DNA of 64,000 nt from assembly GCA_049487715.1 (NCBI GenBank), contig CP150550.1, forward strand, positions 744,001 to 808,000, given 5' to 3'. The stretch comes from Pycnococcus provasolii (Eukaryota; Chlorophyta; Pseudoscourfieldiophyceae; Pseudoscourfieldiales). The position numbers and the translations under genes were made by a program. The notes under the pieces are model-generated. The model had not been told where the DNA came from, made no database searches, and saw nothing but the letters and a program-made list of their open reading frames with translations. Positions within the stretch are counted from its first letter, which is position 1. Each line of letters opens with the position of its first letter. This document shows, one piece after another, positions 1-10,215 of this stretch.

Positions 1-3000
1 CTGCGCGGTATGAAGTATACCGAGCCGTTCGTGCTAAGTCGTGCGGTAAACGCGGCGTCTCGCGCAAAGATGGCGATGACAAAGCTGCAGCACATGAAGC
101 GGGACCTCGATTTCGAGCCGGACAGCAGATTACCACCTCGAAACAGCGATGCGTACTGGGACACACGATTCGACGGAATGCAGGGAAAACTTGATCTTGC
201 TATCGCCATGCAAGATGAGACGGATGAGCTGATTGCGTTTGCGAAGCGCCTTGACGCCATGGCGACGCAGTGGCTCAAAGAGTCAGCGGAAGACACACTC
301 GATGCCGAAGGCAACAGTGTACTCTTTGAGGGTGACAATCTGGTGCGTGACAGCGACGTAATCAGCGAGATTGAGATTGAGGGCGATGGAATATCATTCC
401 AAGATGAGTTGGATCGATACAAGGACAGCGCAAAGATGACGAATCATGACGAAAGCCTGAGCACGTTTGACAGCAGTGGAGCGTTGCCGTGGGAGCAGGT
501 TCTCTCGCTGATCAATTACCTCAACGATCCCATGAAGAGCGGTGCGCAGTGCGCGGAGGCGATCCGAAATGCACCAGCAACCAGCGCCGTGCAGGCGCTG
601 GTTCAGACGAGCCCGCACATGGCTTACCGAGCGCTGCACGCAATGGATGTGGCTGAGGGCGGCAAGGACTACGCGCACATGCGCGCCATTATCGACAGCG
701 GCACTGAGCCCGGGGGAGCTTTCGCGCCTACGAGCTGGCTGGGCTGGATCTATTCGGATCCCGATCGGACACCGCTGATGCACAGCCGCGTTGGCCTTCT
801 CGGCACGATCCAGTATACTGCAGGCGATATCATTCGCGGATACGACGCAGCCGGTGATGGAGACGACGATGAGGAGATGGAGCGGCGGCCACTTCTGCTG
901 ACGCCCAAGGGTGAATTCTGGCGCCCGAACCGGCCTGACCCATACGAGTCTCGAAGGGAATTCAGATTTGACAGCGAGTTTGGTTGGATGTGCGAAGGCA
1001 GCGAGGCGTACAAGGTTATGCCGTATGCCGACGGAGCGGTGTACGCTTCGTCGCTGACGACGCCAGGGCCAGTCTCCGTGAGCATGTGCCTTAGCCAGAT
1101 GCGCGCGAGCGGATGCAAGGCTGCGGTGATGGAGTGCTCGAGTCATGCACTGGAGCAGCATCGCCTCGATGGCGTGGATGTTGACGTTGCCGTGTTCACG
1201 AATCTCACGCGTGATCACCTCGACTACCACAAGACGTTTGACCAATACCGCGAGGCGAAGCTGATCTTATTCCGACGCCTCACCGATCCTGAGAGGCAGC
1301 GCGCTGTCATTAATGTTACGGATCCCGTCGCGGCTGCACCGTTTATCGAGGCGAGTTCGCGTGTGCCAGTGATTACGTACGCGGCACATCGACGATCGAG
1401 CAATGGCGCGTTTAGCGAGCACGATTCGCCGCCGGATGCCGACGTGTATCTCGTGAAGCGCGAGTACAGCGAATACGAGGGATTTGTCACTCAGCTGCTC
1501 ACGATTCACACGCCCGTCGGCGTCGCGCAAGTGAACAGTCGGCTGCTGGGCATGTTCAACATCGAGAACGTTCTCGCGGCAGTGGCAACTGCGGTGGTGC
1601 TCGGCGTACCCCTGCGGCGTCTAAGCCTCGACGAATCTGCCGACGGTGTGGAAGATCCGGCGCTTAGCGCGTACCTGCCGCTCTCCCCTCACGACGCCAG
1701 GCTCGTCGCGCAGTACGCGATACCCTCCGACGACGACGAGGACGACGACCTGGCTGTGGTCTCCACGCTTGAAGAGTACAGCCGCATGGCAGCGGCTGAG
1801 GAACCGCCGAGCGACATTGACTTGGCGGATGGCGCCATTCCGTCGAGCGACCTGGAAAGGGATCTCCTTCGCTTCGCGCTCAGCGCAACGGTTGAAGGCC
1901 TCGAGAGCTTAGAGGGCGTTCCCGGCCGCTTCGAGGTGATTGACGAGGGGCAGAGCTTCCCCGTGGTGGTTGATTACGCGCACACCCCGGATGCGCTCGC
2001 CCGTGCCCTCGATGCCGCGTGCGAAATTGTGGACGAGACGAGGCTGCAGCGCATGCGCTACCGCCCGGAGACGCACCCTGATGCCAACATGATGCGCGCT
2101 TATGCGGAAATGTCGCTCTCGCGAGGCGACATCGAGCGCTGTGAGGCACTGTCCGCCGAGGCGGATGCGATGGACAGGCTCGAGGAGCGGTGGCGCACGT
2201 ACGGTGCACCGCCATGGAAGAATCGACCGCTGACGGCTGCGGAGGTAAACGAGGCATGGGACATTGCGTTTCGCAACCACTGCATCAACGGCGTGCCATT
2301 CGATGAGATGAAGGACGAGTACATTCACCCGGATTCTTCGTTCTGGGGACCTGTGAACATGGAACATGCGCAGAGACTGCACGAGACATCAATGCGTGAC
2401 TTGGGCCGATACCTTGACGTGAGCCCGTCGCGTGCGGAGGAAATGATTGCCAACAACGAGCTCAAAAAGAAAGATATGGACCGCATCATGAAGAGATGGC
2501 AAGATATCGACGGCAACTACGAAAACTGGTTCGGTTCCGAGGGTCGCGTCATTGTCGTGTTTGGTGCAGGGGGAGATCGAGACAGGGGCAAGCGTCCTCT
2601 CATGGGACGTGAGGCGGACCAGCGTGCTGACGTCGTGTTCGTGACGAGCGACAACAGTCGCTCCGAGGACACGGGCGACATCGTGAGCGACGTTGTGGCT
2701 GGATTCCGCGACGATGTGCGCGGCGCGAATCCTCAAATCCCGTTCGACTGGCTGCGTGACATGTTCCGTTCGATGCGCGACTTTGCGTGGGATGTGAGTG
2801 ACTGGCGGAAGAACTTGGAGTGGCATCCGTACCGTCATATGGTGGCACAGGATACGGTGCAGCGATTTGTCGTGGAGGATCGGAAACGTGCGATCGGTCT
2901 TGCCATCTCCATGGCGTGCAAGAATGACCTCGTGCTGATAGCTGGCAAGGGCCACGAGGACTACCAAATCATGGAAGACGAGACGGGAAGCATCGTCAAG

Positions 3001-3243
3001 GGTTGGTTCGACGACCGCGTGGAATGTCGAAGTGCGCTGCACATCAAGGGGCGTATGGAGGCGGCGATGAAGTCTAAGTCCATGCCTGTGATTGACACGT
3101 CGGTGATCCCTTGGGTGAACACGTGGATGGATGTGGACGGCAACGACATGATGGGTGGTGGCAACGATGCGTGGGGTGAGGGCGACAATGGCCTCTTCCC
3201 CGACGACGACGACGAGGAGGATGCCACCTCCGCTAAGGCTGAA

Positions 3244-3276
<33 letters not shown>

Positions 3277-3480
3277 GATGAGGACGAGGACGATGGTGAC
3301 TCTGACGACGAGTCTGGCGGCGGCGACGACGACGGCAAGGATCCTGCCGCTGCCGAGGCCGCGGCGGCGGATGCGGCGGCGGATGCGGCGGAAGATGCGC
3401 CTGACGGTTCTGACGACGACGACGACGACCAGGATGATGATGATGACAATGATGATGATGACGAGGAGGAAATGCGGTAG
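1..3480 (+). CDS. MurE-like ligase, probable plastid PAP11 homologue (5' partial)
   Basis: The frame is open to the left edge, so the N-terminus, with the expected GTNGKT ATP loop, lies outside the window. Recognisable MurE blocks appear in order: ECSSHALEQHRLDGVDVD and AVFTNLTRDHLDYHKT (about residues 370-410), LLGMFNIENVLAAVA (about 520), VPGRFEVIDEG and VVVDYAHTPDAL (about 635-660), VIVVFGAGGDRDRGKRP (about 845) and LIAGKGHEDYQ (about 980). In land plants and algae MurE-like proteins are subunits (PAP11) of the plastid-encoded RNA polymerase. Long sequences not seen in ordinary MurE separate the blocks, about 170 residues between DYAHTPDAL and VIVVFG alone, and the last 100 residues are an Asp/Glu/Ala-rich tail. 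The diaminopimelate-contact motif DNPR reads DNSR, which suggests a structural rather than catalytic role. The stop is TAG. Family assignment is firm; the PAP11 role is inference. Confidence 0.85.
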
Positions 3481-4086
3481 TATCAAGGTTTTTTTACAGA
3501 AATAAAAAAATCTGTACTTATGTAAGTCCACAGTCGATATATTTTACCTACATACCACTAAGGCTTACGTTACAGGTACAGTACTTATTATGAAGAGGAT
3601 ACTGTACCCCGAGGATAAATAGTCCTATCAAAGGGAGGCGCTACCCGGTAACTTATGAAACCACGTATGAAACTTAACGTTGCCCCAAGGTTGCCCCCAG
3701 ACCGATTCCCTTTTACTACCACTACTCACTAGTAAGCCTGTAAGTTAAACTTCTCCCGTTATTATTTAAGACAAAAAACTTCTTAACTAAGGCTTGCTTA
3801 AGGTGAATACTTTGGGAGGAAGGGCGCGATTCATTCCCCTGAGGCAACACCCTAAGGCTAGTGTGTGTACTTGTTTGACATTGGATCCTGTTGTGCAAGT
3901 GTGTATCAGTATCCCCCGGGATAACCCTGGATCCCGACCATTTATCCCGACCCCCGGGGGATCCCCCAACCCACTTTTCAACGTTCTCCCGCGAGTAGAA
4001 TTCTGTCTGTCTCCAAGGCCCCTCTAAAGTGTTCGGGATTACGCCGATCATCATCCACAATCGGGTGGAATCTCTAAGAAAGAAGA
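3481..4086. other. Intergenic spacer, same-strand
   Basis: About 600 bp between two plus-strand genes. The first part is A/T-rich with a T7 and an A7 run soon after the stop, as expected for a 3' UTR and cleavage region. At 3915-3966 there is a short C/G-rich stretch with partly palindromic CCCCGGG and GGATCC motifs. I see no gene and no telomere-type repeat. Confidence 0.5.
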
Positions 4087-5091
4087 ATGGCGGAGAGACA
4101 TCCAGAGAACCTCCAAGCTTCCTCCTCCGGGTCGTCGCAGTCGTCGTCGTCGCAGTCGCAGTCGTCGTCTCAGCAGTCGTCGCGTGGTACGATGGCGTTT
4201 TTGCTTGACATGATCGGGTGTGGTCCCGATGACCCACACGCACATGCAGCGAGTCGTGGTGGTGGTGCCATCGCGGCGCTCGGAGGAGGAGGGGAAGAGG
4301 CTCCCCCTCCCTTACCCCGGAGCCCGTTGGGTAATCCCGAAGAGCGTGAGAAGGATGGGGTGGTGCCGCTGAGCCCACGCACCGACGTCGATGCCGACTC
4401 GAACTCCGCAGATGCCGAGTTTGAGCTGCTGAGGAGCCGACTGCGCGAGGCGGAGGAAGGAAGAGCGAGAGCGGAGGCGAGACTCGCGCAGGCGCTATAC
4501 CGCGACGACATGTGGACAGAGGCGACGAGGCGCATACTATTCCCGCTCATTCTTGGACCGCACATGTGCTCGCTGTACAGGAGGGAGCTGGTCAAGGCGC
4601 TGGGAAGAGCGCTGAATAACAGCGGATTCATTGAGGGCAGTGCCGTACACCCGTCGTTCCCCACCGTACCTTCCGAGGCTCCAGTGCTCAGCCTGCGACA
4701 CTTCAACAGCCTCAACGACACAGCTTGGGACGTGATGTGGTCGCCCCGCTCCTGGTCCGTTGACGCTGCCATCGAGGGTTCTGTCGCGGGTGGTTTCGGT
4801 GCCTTCTCCATTGGCGTGCACGTGAGCGGGCTGAGTGTCGAGGGCACGCTGCTGGCGCGCGCATCGGCAGGGCTGGAGTCCATATGGCTGAGCTTTGACG
4901 AGGAGCCAAACGTGGGTCTCAGCGTCGTCTCGAACGTCACTTGGGGCGTCGTGCCGTTGCCGCTGAAAGCACGCATTGAGAGTCTTGTGCTCGGGGAGCT
5001 TCGTAACTTCCTCAAAAACTTCATGCAGCGTCCCAAGGAGCTCGAAGTGAAGCTGTTGGGTCGCAACAAAAACAAGGATAAGGATTCCGCG

Positions 5092-5124
<33 letters not shown>

Positions 5125-5442
5125 ACCAGCAGCAGCGACAATAACAACGCGGCACCGGCACCAGCGAGTACGAGCAATATGACGGACGGGGAAATGCAAC
5201 CACCCAGTGATGACCAAGAGAATGATTTATCGATTGTTGACGAAGGTTTCGTGTCTCCAGTCAAGGGCACGAATCCGCCACCTTCAGAATTTGACGAGGA
5301 TGCAGCGAGTCCACCACCTCAGATGCGCACGAATGCTCTTACAGACGACGAGGTAGCACAGGCGGAGGCAGCGGCGCTCGCTGCGAAAATGTTCGACATG
5401 TCGCCCTTGACGGCAGCGCGACGCACGTCAAGCCGGACATGA
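4087..5442 (+). CDS. SMP (TULIP) domain lipid-transfer protein
   Basis: 451 residues. A Ser/Gln-rich start is followed by a short charged coiled-coil (about 112-140) and then a region of about 160-325 that looks like a synaptotagmin-like mitochondrial-lipid-binding (SMP) domain. Support comes from alternating beta-strand segments WSVDAAIEGSVAGG, FSIGVHVSGLSVEGTLLARA, IWLSFDEEPNVGLSVVSNV and the closing LPLKARIESLVLGELRNFL, the pattern in MMM1, Nvj2, PDZD8 and extended synaptotagmins. Such proteins shuttle lipids at membrane contact sites. No transmembrane helix and no C2 domain are visible, so membrane attachment must come from a partner or the low-complexity tail (Asn/Gly and acidic from about 335 on). 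The ATG follows AAGAA. Domain call is good; the specific family member is open. Confidence 0.7.
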
Positions 5443-5483
5443 ATGAGCTCTTGTTAATAATACCTAAATCCGCCCCCTTTTTA

Positions 5484-5560
5484 TAGTAATGGAAATGTGA
5501 GTCACTTTGTCCAGCGGTCGTCCAGTTACACCATTCACATCCACGATTCAGCCCATTCAA
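5484..5560 (+). repeat. Dispersed 3'-end element, copy A
   Basis: Begins about 40 bp after the TGA of the SMP gene, in the sense orientation. Contains AGTAATGGAAATGTGA, then CTTTGTCCAGCGGTCGTCC, then TTACACCATTCACATCCAC and ATTCAGCCCATTC. Related copies follow stop codons near 25.99, 44.67 and 58.94 kb, and on the minus strand at 42.6 kb. Confidence 0.75.
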
Positions 5561-5785
5561 CGACGAAATTCCGCTTGCGCTTGTTGTCGTTCTTGTCGTC
5601 GCCACCACGCATCAACGTGATAGGATTGGTGAGTGTCAAATGCACTACATACTCTAATAAGGAATTGCCTATTTTTGAGGAACGAAATCTGCCTTGGAGT
5701 TTTAATAAACTTGCTTGCAATGATGACTGGAGTTTGAAGTTGAGAAATTCTTGGAAATAGAAGATGAAAAAAGCGCCAGTGCTGA

Positions 5786-7300
5786 TTACGATTTCACAAC
5801 CTTCTCTCGTCCGACAGCAATCTGCCAAACTAGACGTGGCACCTTTCCCACGACCGAAACGAGCTCTTTTGCCGCAGCCGCACGCTCACGAGTCTCCTTG
5901 GGTGCATGCGGCTCTGGATCCACCTTGTTTACACCGCTGCTGCTCTCGACATCTTCCGAGGTTGACGACGGTTCTGCCGCGGAATTGTATGTCACGGTCG
6001 TAGGGCCCTGCGGCATCTTATCCGTCTTGGGCTTGGGAAGTAGGCTTCGATCGCGTACAGCGAGCACTGCAGCAGCCGCAGCCGCAGCCGCAGCGCAGGC
6101 GACAAGCCCGATGGAAAGAGACACTTTGTATTTGGGGTCAGACACCGCGTTTACCGGCACCGGCGCCGCCGCCACCGCTTGCTTCGCCTTGGCAGGCGAA
6201 TCGAGGCGATACTTCGCTCCGGTCGTCCCATTCAAGAATGCGAGCAGAGCCTCTGGCGTGCGGACGTCGTCGTCGTACTTGTACGCCGTGCTACCAACAC
6301 CGCTTCGGTCGCTCGCGGGAAATGCGATGATTGTGGGGAATGTGGAGGTATTCAGCACCTCGCGTGTCCACTCGCGATCGGACGGCGTTGCGTCGCCACG
6401 AAGGCAGTACACGCCAACCTTGCCACGTGGAAGGCGGCGGGCGAAATTCTCAAAGTCGTCCTCCATTGCCTTGCAGAAACGGCACCACGGCGCGTACACG
6501 CACAGCACGCTGTCGCGAGACACCTCTCCATCAAGCATGAGCTCCGCCTGCGCGCGTGTTAGGGTACGCACGGCGGATTGGTTCGCAGGCCACAGGTCTG
6601 GATCAGTGCTCGACGTGGGACCGCCGTTGCTGTCGCAGCCCTTCTCAGCAGACTTAGTCTGTGCGGCCGCCGAGGGAGTCGTGTTATTGTCAACCTGCTT
6701 TAGTCGCTTGCGGTTTGAATTTTGGCCTTTTATCTCCGCCACTGACGTTCCGTGTCTCTCCGCGATATCCTCGAGCGTATCCCCAGGCTTTACCGTGTAG
6801 AATTCGGGCAGTGGGCTGGCTGACGTCGCCGTCGCCGTCTTCGTCGTCGTCGTCGTCGTCGTCGTTCGAGGTTTCGCTGTCGTCACCGTCGTCGGCTGAT
6901 TCGCCTTGCTGCTTGCGGCGGTATTGTTGAACTTGGGCAGGCTGGGTAAGCTTGGCCAAACGAACTTGGTTTCTTCTTTTTTGTCTGAAGATGCAGCAGG
7001 TCGTGCGTTGGGTGGTAGGTTGAGTGCTTGACCTGGCGAAATGGTCACCGCCCAGCTTCCCTTTCCCTTGTCGCCCTTGAGGCTGTTCGCGTCGCGCAGT
7101 TCCGCAAGCGTGACTCCGTGCTTGAATGCAATGTCAAAGAGCGAGTCTCCGGCCTGCACGACGTACTGCTTTGTCGCGGTACTGTTTGAGTTTGCTTGTG
7201 CCGCGACGTGAACCGCTCGCCTCCTCGATCTCGATCTCGAGCTCGCTGGCTGTGCGTGTGTTACACGATTGCGGCCGGCTACACCATAAGGGGCGGCCAT
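5786..7300 (-). CDS. Double LysM protein fused to APS-reductase-type redoxin domain
   Basis: 504 residues. The Arg/Ser-rich N-terminus ending near VHVAAQA resembles a plastid transit peptide. LysM 1 spans about 46-96 (YVVQAGDSLFDIAFKHGVT...LNLP) and LysM 2 about 167-205 (YTVKPGDTLEDIAERHGTS). A thioredoxin-fold domain follows at about 262-358 with VYAPWCRFCKAMEDDF (active site Cys273/Cys276) and the cis-Pro region STFPTIIAFP. These match the C-terminal redoxin half of plant-type APS reductase, but the PAPS-reductase half is missing. One transmembrane helix lies at about 393-415 (Ala-rich). LysM binds N-acetylglucosamine polymers such as peptidoglycan, so the arrangement suggests a membrane-anchored plastid or surface oxidoreductase that touches glycans. 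That role is inference. The stop is TAA and the gene converges with the SMP gene. Confidence 0.75.
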   Translation of the reverse strand: MAAPYGVAGRNRVTHAQPASSRSRSRRRAVHVAAQANSNSTATKQYVVQAGDSLFDIAFKHGVTLAELRDANSLKGDKGKGSWAVTISPGQALNLPPNARPAASSDKKEETKFVWPSLPSLPKFNNTAASSKANQPTTVTTAKPRTTTTTTTTKTATATSASPLPEFYTVKPGDTLEDIAERHGTSVAEIKGQNSNRKRLKQVDNNTTPSAAAQTKSAEKGCDSNGGPTSSTDPDLWPANQSAVRTLTRAQAELMLDGEVSRDSVLCVYAPWCRFCKAMEDDFENFARRLPRGKVGVYCLRGDATPSDREWTREVLNTSTFPTIIAFPASDRSGVGSTAYKYDDDVRTPEALLAFLNGTTGAKYRLDSPAKAKQAVAAAPVPVNAVSDPKYKVSLSIGLVACAAAAAAAAAVLAVRDRSLLPKPKTDKMPQGPTTVTYNSAAEPSSTSEDVESSSGVNKVDPEPHAPKETRERAAAAKELVSVVGKVPRLVWQIAVGREKVVKS

Positions 7301-8567
7301 AACCTTAACGAGCTTAACTGAGATGTACTGAGCTCAATACAGCACAGCACAGCACAGCACAGCACAGCACAGCGCGCGTGAACAGATTGAAAAAAAATAA
7401 AAAAGTTTGCCGGCCAACAAGAGGTTTTGTTTCCAAAGAACAGGGAAGCGCGCGCAGCAGGGTTTGGGAATTTGGCCAAACTTTCGCTCTTCTCTTCTCT
7501 TCATCAACACACAAACGAGAACACGCTGTACATACTTCCTGCTAGGCCTTACATAACACGCTTTTGCCAACGTCTTTCGCGCCTTTCAACGTGCAACGTG
7601 CGTGTAGCCGTGTACTTCCTACCGTAGTACTACCCAGCAAGGCCAGCATGCTTTACTGTACTGCACCGGTATTTTACGTTTGTTGATCAGTGGATTGATC
7701 CCTTGGTAAAAATGTAAAATATGTACTAAAATTTAGCACTGCACTGCATTGCATTGCTTTCTTTCCCAATGAGGTCTGAAGTTCTTGACCGTCTTGACCA
7801 CCTTTCAGAACGCGAAATGAAACGCTATAAAATATATGTAATAGGCACGGTAGGCTTTGCTAACGAAGCTTACTCCCATAGCCGTATATGCATATAACGA
7901 AGCACCGTAACCAACGACGCCAACGACGCACCTCAAGAAGCACCTCATCAAGAAGCAACTCAAGAGAGTCGAGAACCATCAATAGACTAGCAATCAAGAA
8001 GCACCTCAAGAAAAAGAACTACGATAAAGAAGACGCAAAGACGCCTACATAGGGTAGCTAGCATGACGTCACATTTTAAAGAGTAGGACCATGTGAAACC
8101 CCCTTGTGAAACCCCCTTGTGAAACTACCTTGTGAAACAACCTTGTGAAACCCCCAAAGGTAACCCCCAAACCGAACCCCCAAACCAAACCCCCAAACAA
8201 AGGATTTTATAAAAAGAAAGTGAGGTTGGGGTCCCGAAGTCCTCCTTGAAGTCTTATCAAGGTTCTCTGGGGGGCCGCCAATCCAATCCATCCCCCTATC
8301 CGCTTTTATTAGGTGAATTCATCTTGGATACGATCAATAGCATCGCATCTGTGGCGTCGTCAATACAGTAGCGTCATTATTGGCGTGACTGCTTTGCTCT
8401 CGACTCATTGGCGCAAGGTGATCTTTGGCTGTCGTCCTGGTCAATAGTCAATAGATAGCTGGTACTCTAGTGAGCTGGTACTCTGTGAGTGTGAGGCAAT
8501 CTCTACGAAGTCGTCTATACGGTAGTAATAATAGTTTACTCTTTTAAAAAGGGTAGAAAGGGGGTAT
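7301..8567. other. Divergent promoter spacer with simple repeats
   Basis: About 1.27 kb between two divergent gene starts. It carries a pentanucleotide array (AGCAC)n at 7340-7373, several GTACTGTA/TACCGTA-like motifs (7530-7740), loosely repeated AAGAAGCACCTCA units at 7927-8010 and the C-rich repeat listed separately at 8092-8204. I see no convincing gene or tRNA. Confidence 0.6.
8092..8204 (+). repeat. Tandem TTGTGAAACCCCC and AACCCCCAAAC repeats
   Basis: Four to five 13-bp units (8092-8155, some with CTACC or CAACC in place of CCCCC) run directly into three or four units of CCCCCAAAC type (8161-8204). The second part resembles a degenerate telomere-type CCCCAAA repeat. It lies about 360 bp before the SDR gene, matching the promoter position of the cleaner CCCTAA arrays elsewhere. 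Confidence 0.75.
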
Positions 8568-10028
8568 ATGCCTCTTATAGCCTCACCTATTTCTACTTCA
8601 TTGGCCTCTGCTCGCTTTGAGGCTCGTGTTTCCTGTTTCGACTCTAAAAAAGGCCGCCGTGTTTGTCGTTGTCCTAAGGGACAACAACAACGAAGCAGAA
8701 GAAAAGAAAGCAACCATTCGAATTCGACAAACTTGAGGGGGACGTGTCCCTTGTTGGCTTCAGCGGGAGACTCAGCAGTGACTATGATTTCCACAGCAGC
8801 TTCGTCGATGATTACGCAGCAGGCGCAGGCGCAAACGTCAGGTCTCGCCGCCGCGTCGGTTGCGGCGAACGCAACCGTGCTGGTCGCAGCCGCCGCGGCG
8901 TGTGCCATCGCCGCAGCCGCAGCCGCCATCTTCGTCCTGCACCGCGACCCCGCGTCCATGCTGCGCGACGCGCGCTTCGCCATCACAGGGCGGAGAGGAA
9001 GACTCGCTCACGCGGCATCCACGAAAAAGTCGCAGTGGACATCCAACGCTTGGGACAACAAGACAGTGTGGGTCGTCGGCGCAAGCCAGGGACTAGGGTA
9101 CGTCGTCGCGTACGAGCTCGCCAGACGAGGTGCACGGCTTATCCTGTCGAGCCGAAATCGGGCCAAGCTCGAGGCGGTGAAGAGTGGACTGCCGAACCCG
9201 AACGTGCACGTCGTCGTGCCCGTGGACGTGACTGACGAGCCGTCCGTCGTGTCCGCGGTGCGTGCTGTTAAGCACTCCGTGAAAGAAACGGTGTCGTGTG
9301 TCGCACTGTGCGTCGGAAGAAGTCAACGTGCGCCGGCGGACGAGACAAGTCTTGCGGTTGACCGTGCCGCCATGGAGGTGAACTTTCACGGACCCGTTTG
9401 CGTAGCCAAGCACGCCATGTCGCTCCTGAGGGCATCTCCACCAGGCGGCTCACCAGCGGGAGGTCGTGAACGCGGCCGTTTCCTTGTCATCTGCTCGCTA
9501 GCTGGAACTGTGCCAAGCCCGGCTCAGGCGAGCTACTGTGCGGCAAAGCACGCGCTGCGCGCTTGGTTTGAAACGCTGCGCGCGGAGATGCACCCGTCGC
9601 GGGATGGAGTCGGAGTCACCGTGTGCTGCCCTGGTCCAGCTGGCGGCGCTCCCCGCAGTGTGTTTGGAGCCGTTCTCGAAGCTGACGCCGACGGCGCTGA
9701 GCAGCACTCTCGTGCACCAGCGAGCATGTCAGAGACTGACGTTCCCGGTGTTTCGGTCGTGTCATCTCCGGACGACAAGGCGTCGGTCAATTCGGTTGAC
9801 GGCAAGAAGGAGAAACGCTTGGATCCGCTGTGGGTGGCGCAGGTATGCGTGGATGCGACTGAGGCAGGGGCGAACGAGGCTCTTCTCGCGCCCCCACCGC
9901 TCCTTGGATTCGCGCTGCTCTATCGCTTTGTACCGTTCGTCGCCAATCTCGCACTCCGCCTCAAGGGACCAAAGCGCGTCGCGGCATGTCGTTCGGGTGC
10001 CTCGCTGTACGAGGGCTTGACAAACTAA
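8568..10028 (+). CDS. Membrane-anchored short-chain dehydrogenase/reductase
   Basis: 486 residues from the first ATG; an in-frame ATG at 8784 (residue 73) is an equally good start. A hydrophobic Ala/Val-rich segment at about 92-125 predicts one membrane anchor. The Rossmann domain opens with VWVVGASQGLGYVVAYELARR (split here: VWVVGASQGLG, then YVVAYELARR), followed by VDVTDEPSVVSAV, the ICSLAG catalytic-serine strand and SYCAAKHALRAW, in which Tyr and Lys form the YxxxK active site. This is the classical DHRS7/3-ketodihydrosphingosine-reductase-like architecture. Substrate cannot be told from sequence. A Ser/Asp-rich insertion (about 375-415) follows the catalytic core, and a second hydrophobic stretch (LLGFALLYRFVPFVANLAL) lies near the C-terminus. 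The stop is TAA. Confidence 0.85.
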   Translation: MPLIASPISTSLASARFEARVSCFDSKKGRRVCRCPKGQQQRSRRKESNHSNSTNLRGTCPLLASAGDSAVTMISTAASSMITQQAQAQTSGLAAASVAANATVLVAAAAACAIAAAAAAIFVLHRDPASMLRDARFAITGRRGRLAHAASTKKSQWTSNAWDNKTVWVVGASQGLGYVVAYELARRGARLILSSRNRAKLEAVKSGLPNPNVHVVVPVDVTDEPSVVSAVRAVKHSVKETVSCVALCVGRSQRAPADETSLAVDRAAMEVNFHGPVCVAKHAMSLLRASPPGGSPAGGRERGRFLVICSLAGTVPSPAQASYCAAKHALRAWFETLRAEMHPSRDGVGVTVCCPGPAGGAPRSVFGAVLEADADGAEQHSRAPASMSETDVPGVSVVSSPDDKASVNSVDGKKEKRLDPLWVAQVCVDATEAGANEALLAPPPLLGFALLYRFVPFVANLALRLKGPKRVAACRSGASLYEGLTN

Positions 10029-10033
10029 AATGT

Positions 10034-10076
10034 TCACATATATTGACCGTTGGATGCAATCATTACACTGAATGAG
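10034..10076 (-). repeat. Possible degenerate 3'-end element, copy F
   Basis: Read on the minus strand it gives CTCATTCAGTGTAATGATTG followed by CATCCAACGGTCAATA, a weak match to the two conserved blocks of the dispersed element. It lies downstream of the minus-strand Vti1 gene in a convergent spacer, the position the better copies occupy. Similarity is low and could be chance. Confidence 0.35.
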
Positions 10077-10215
10077 TAAAAAAACAACTAGCAGTCATAC
10101 CCGGGGTAGGAGAGGCCATCATATGATGAGAGCTGTTCGTATAAGTCCTCATCCTCATCAACAATATTTTGGTGCGGGTTTGGAGTTGGGTTTTCCTTGC
10201 GTTTCGTTTGTCCGT

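Noticed and set aside
2389-3531. 380-codon open frame on the minus strand opposite the MurE-like gene
   Set aside because: It is the antisense of the acidic GAC/GAT tail (Val/Ile/Arg runs) and of conserved MurE sequence; no family features.
8092-8204. CRISPR-like array
   Set aside because: Units are 13 bp with no spacers, and the region is eukaryotic promoter DNA.
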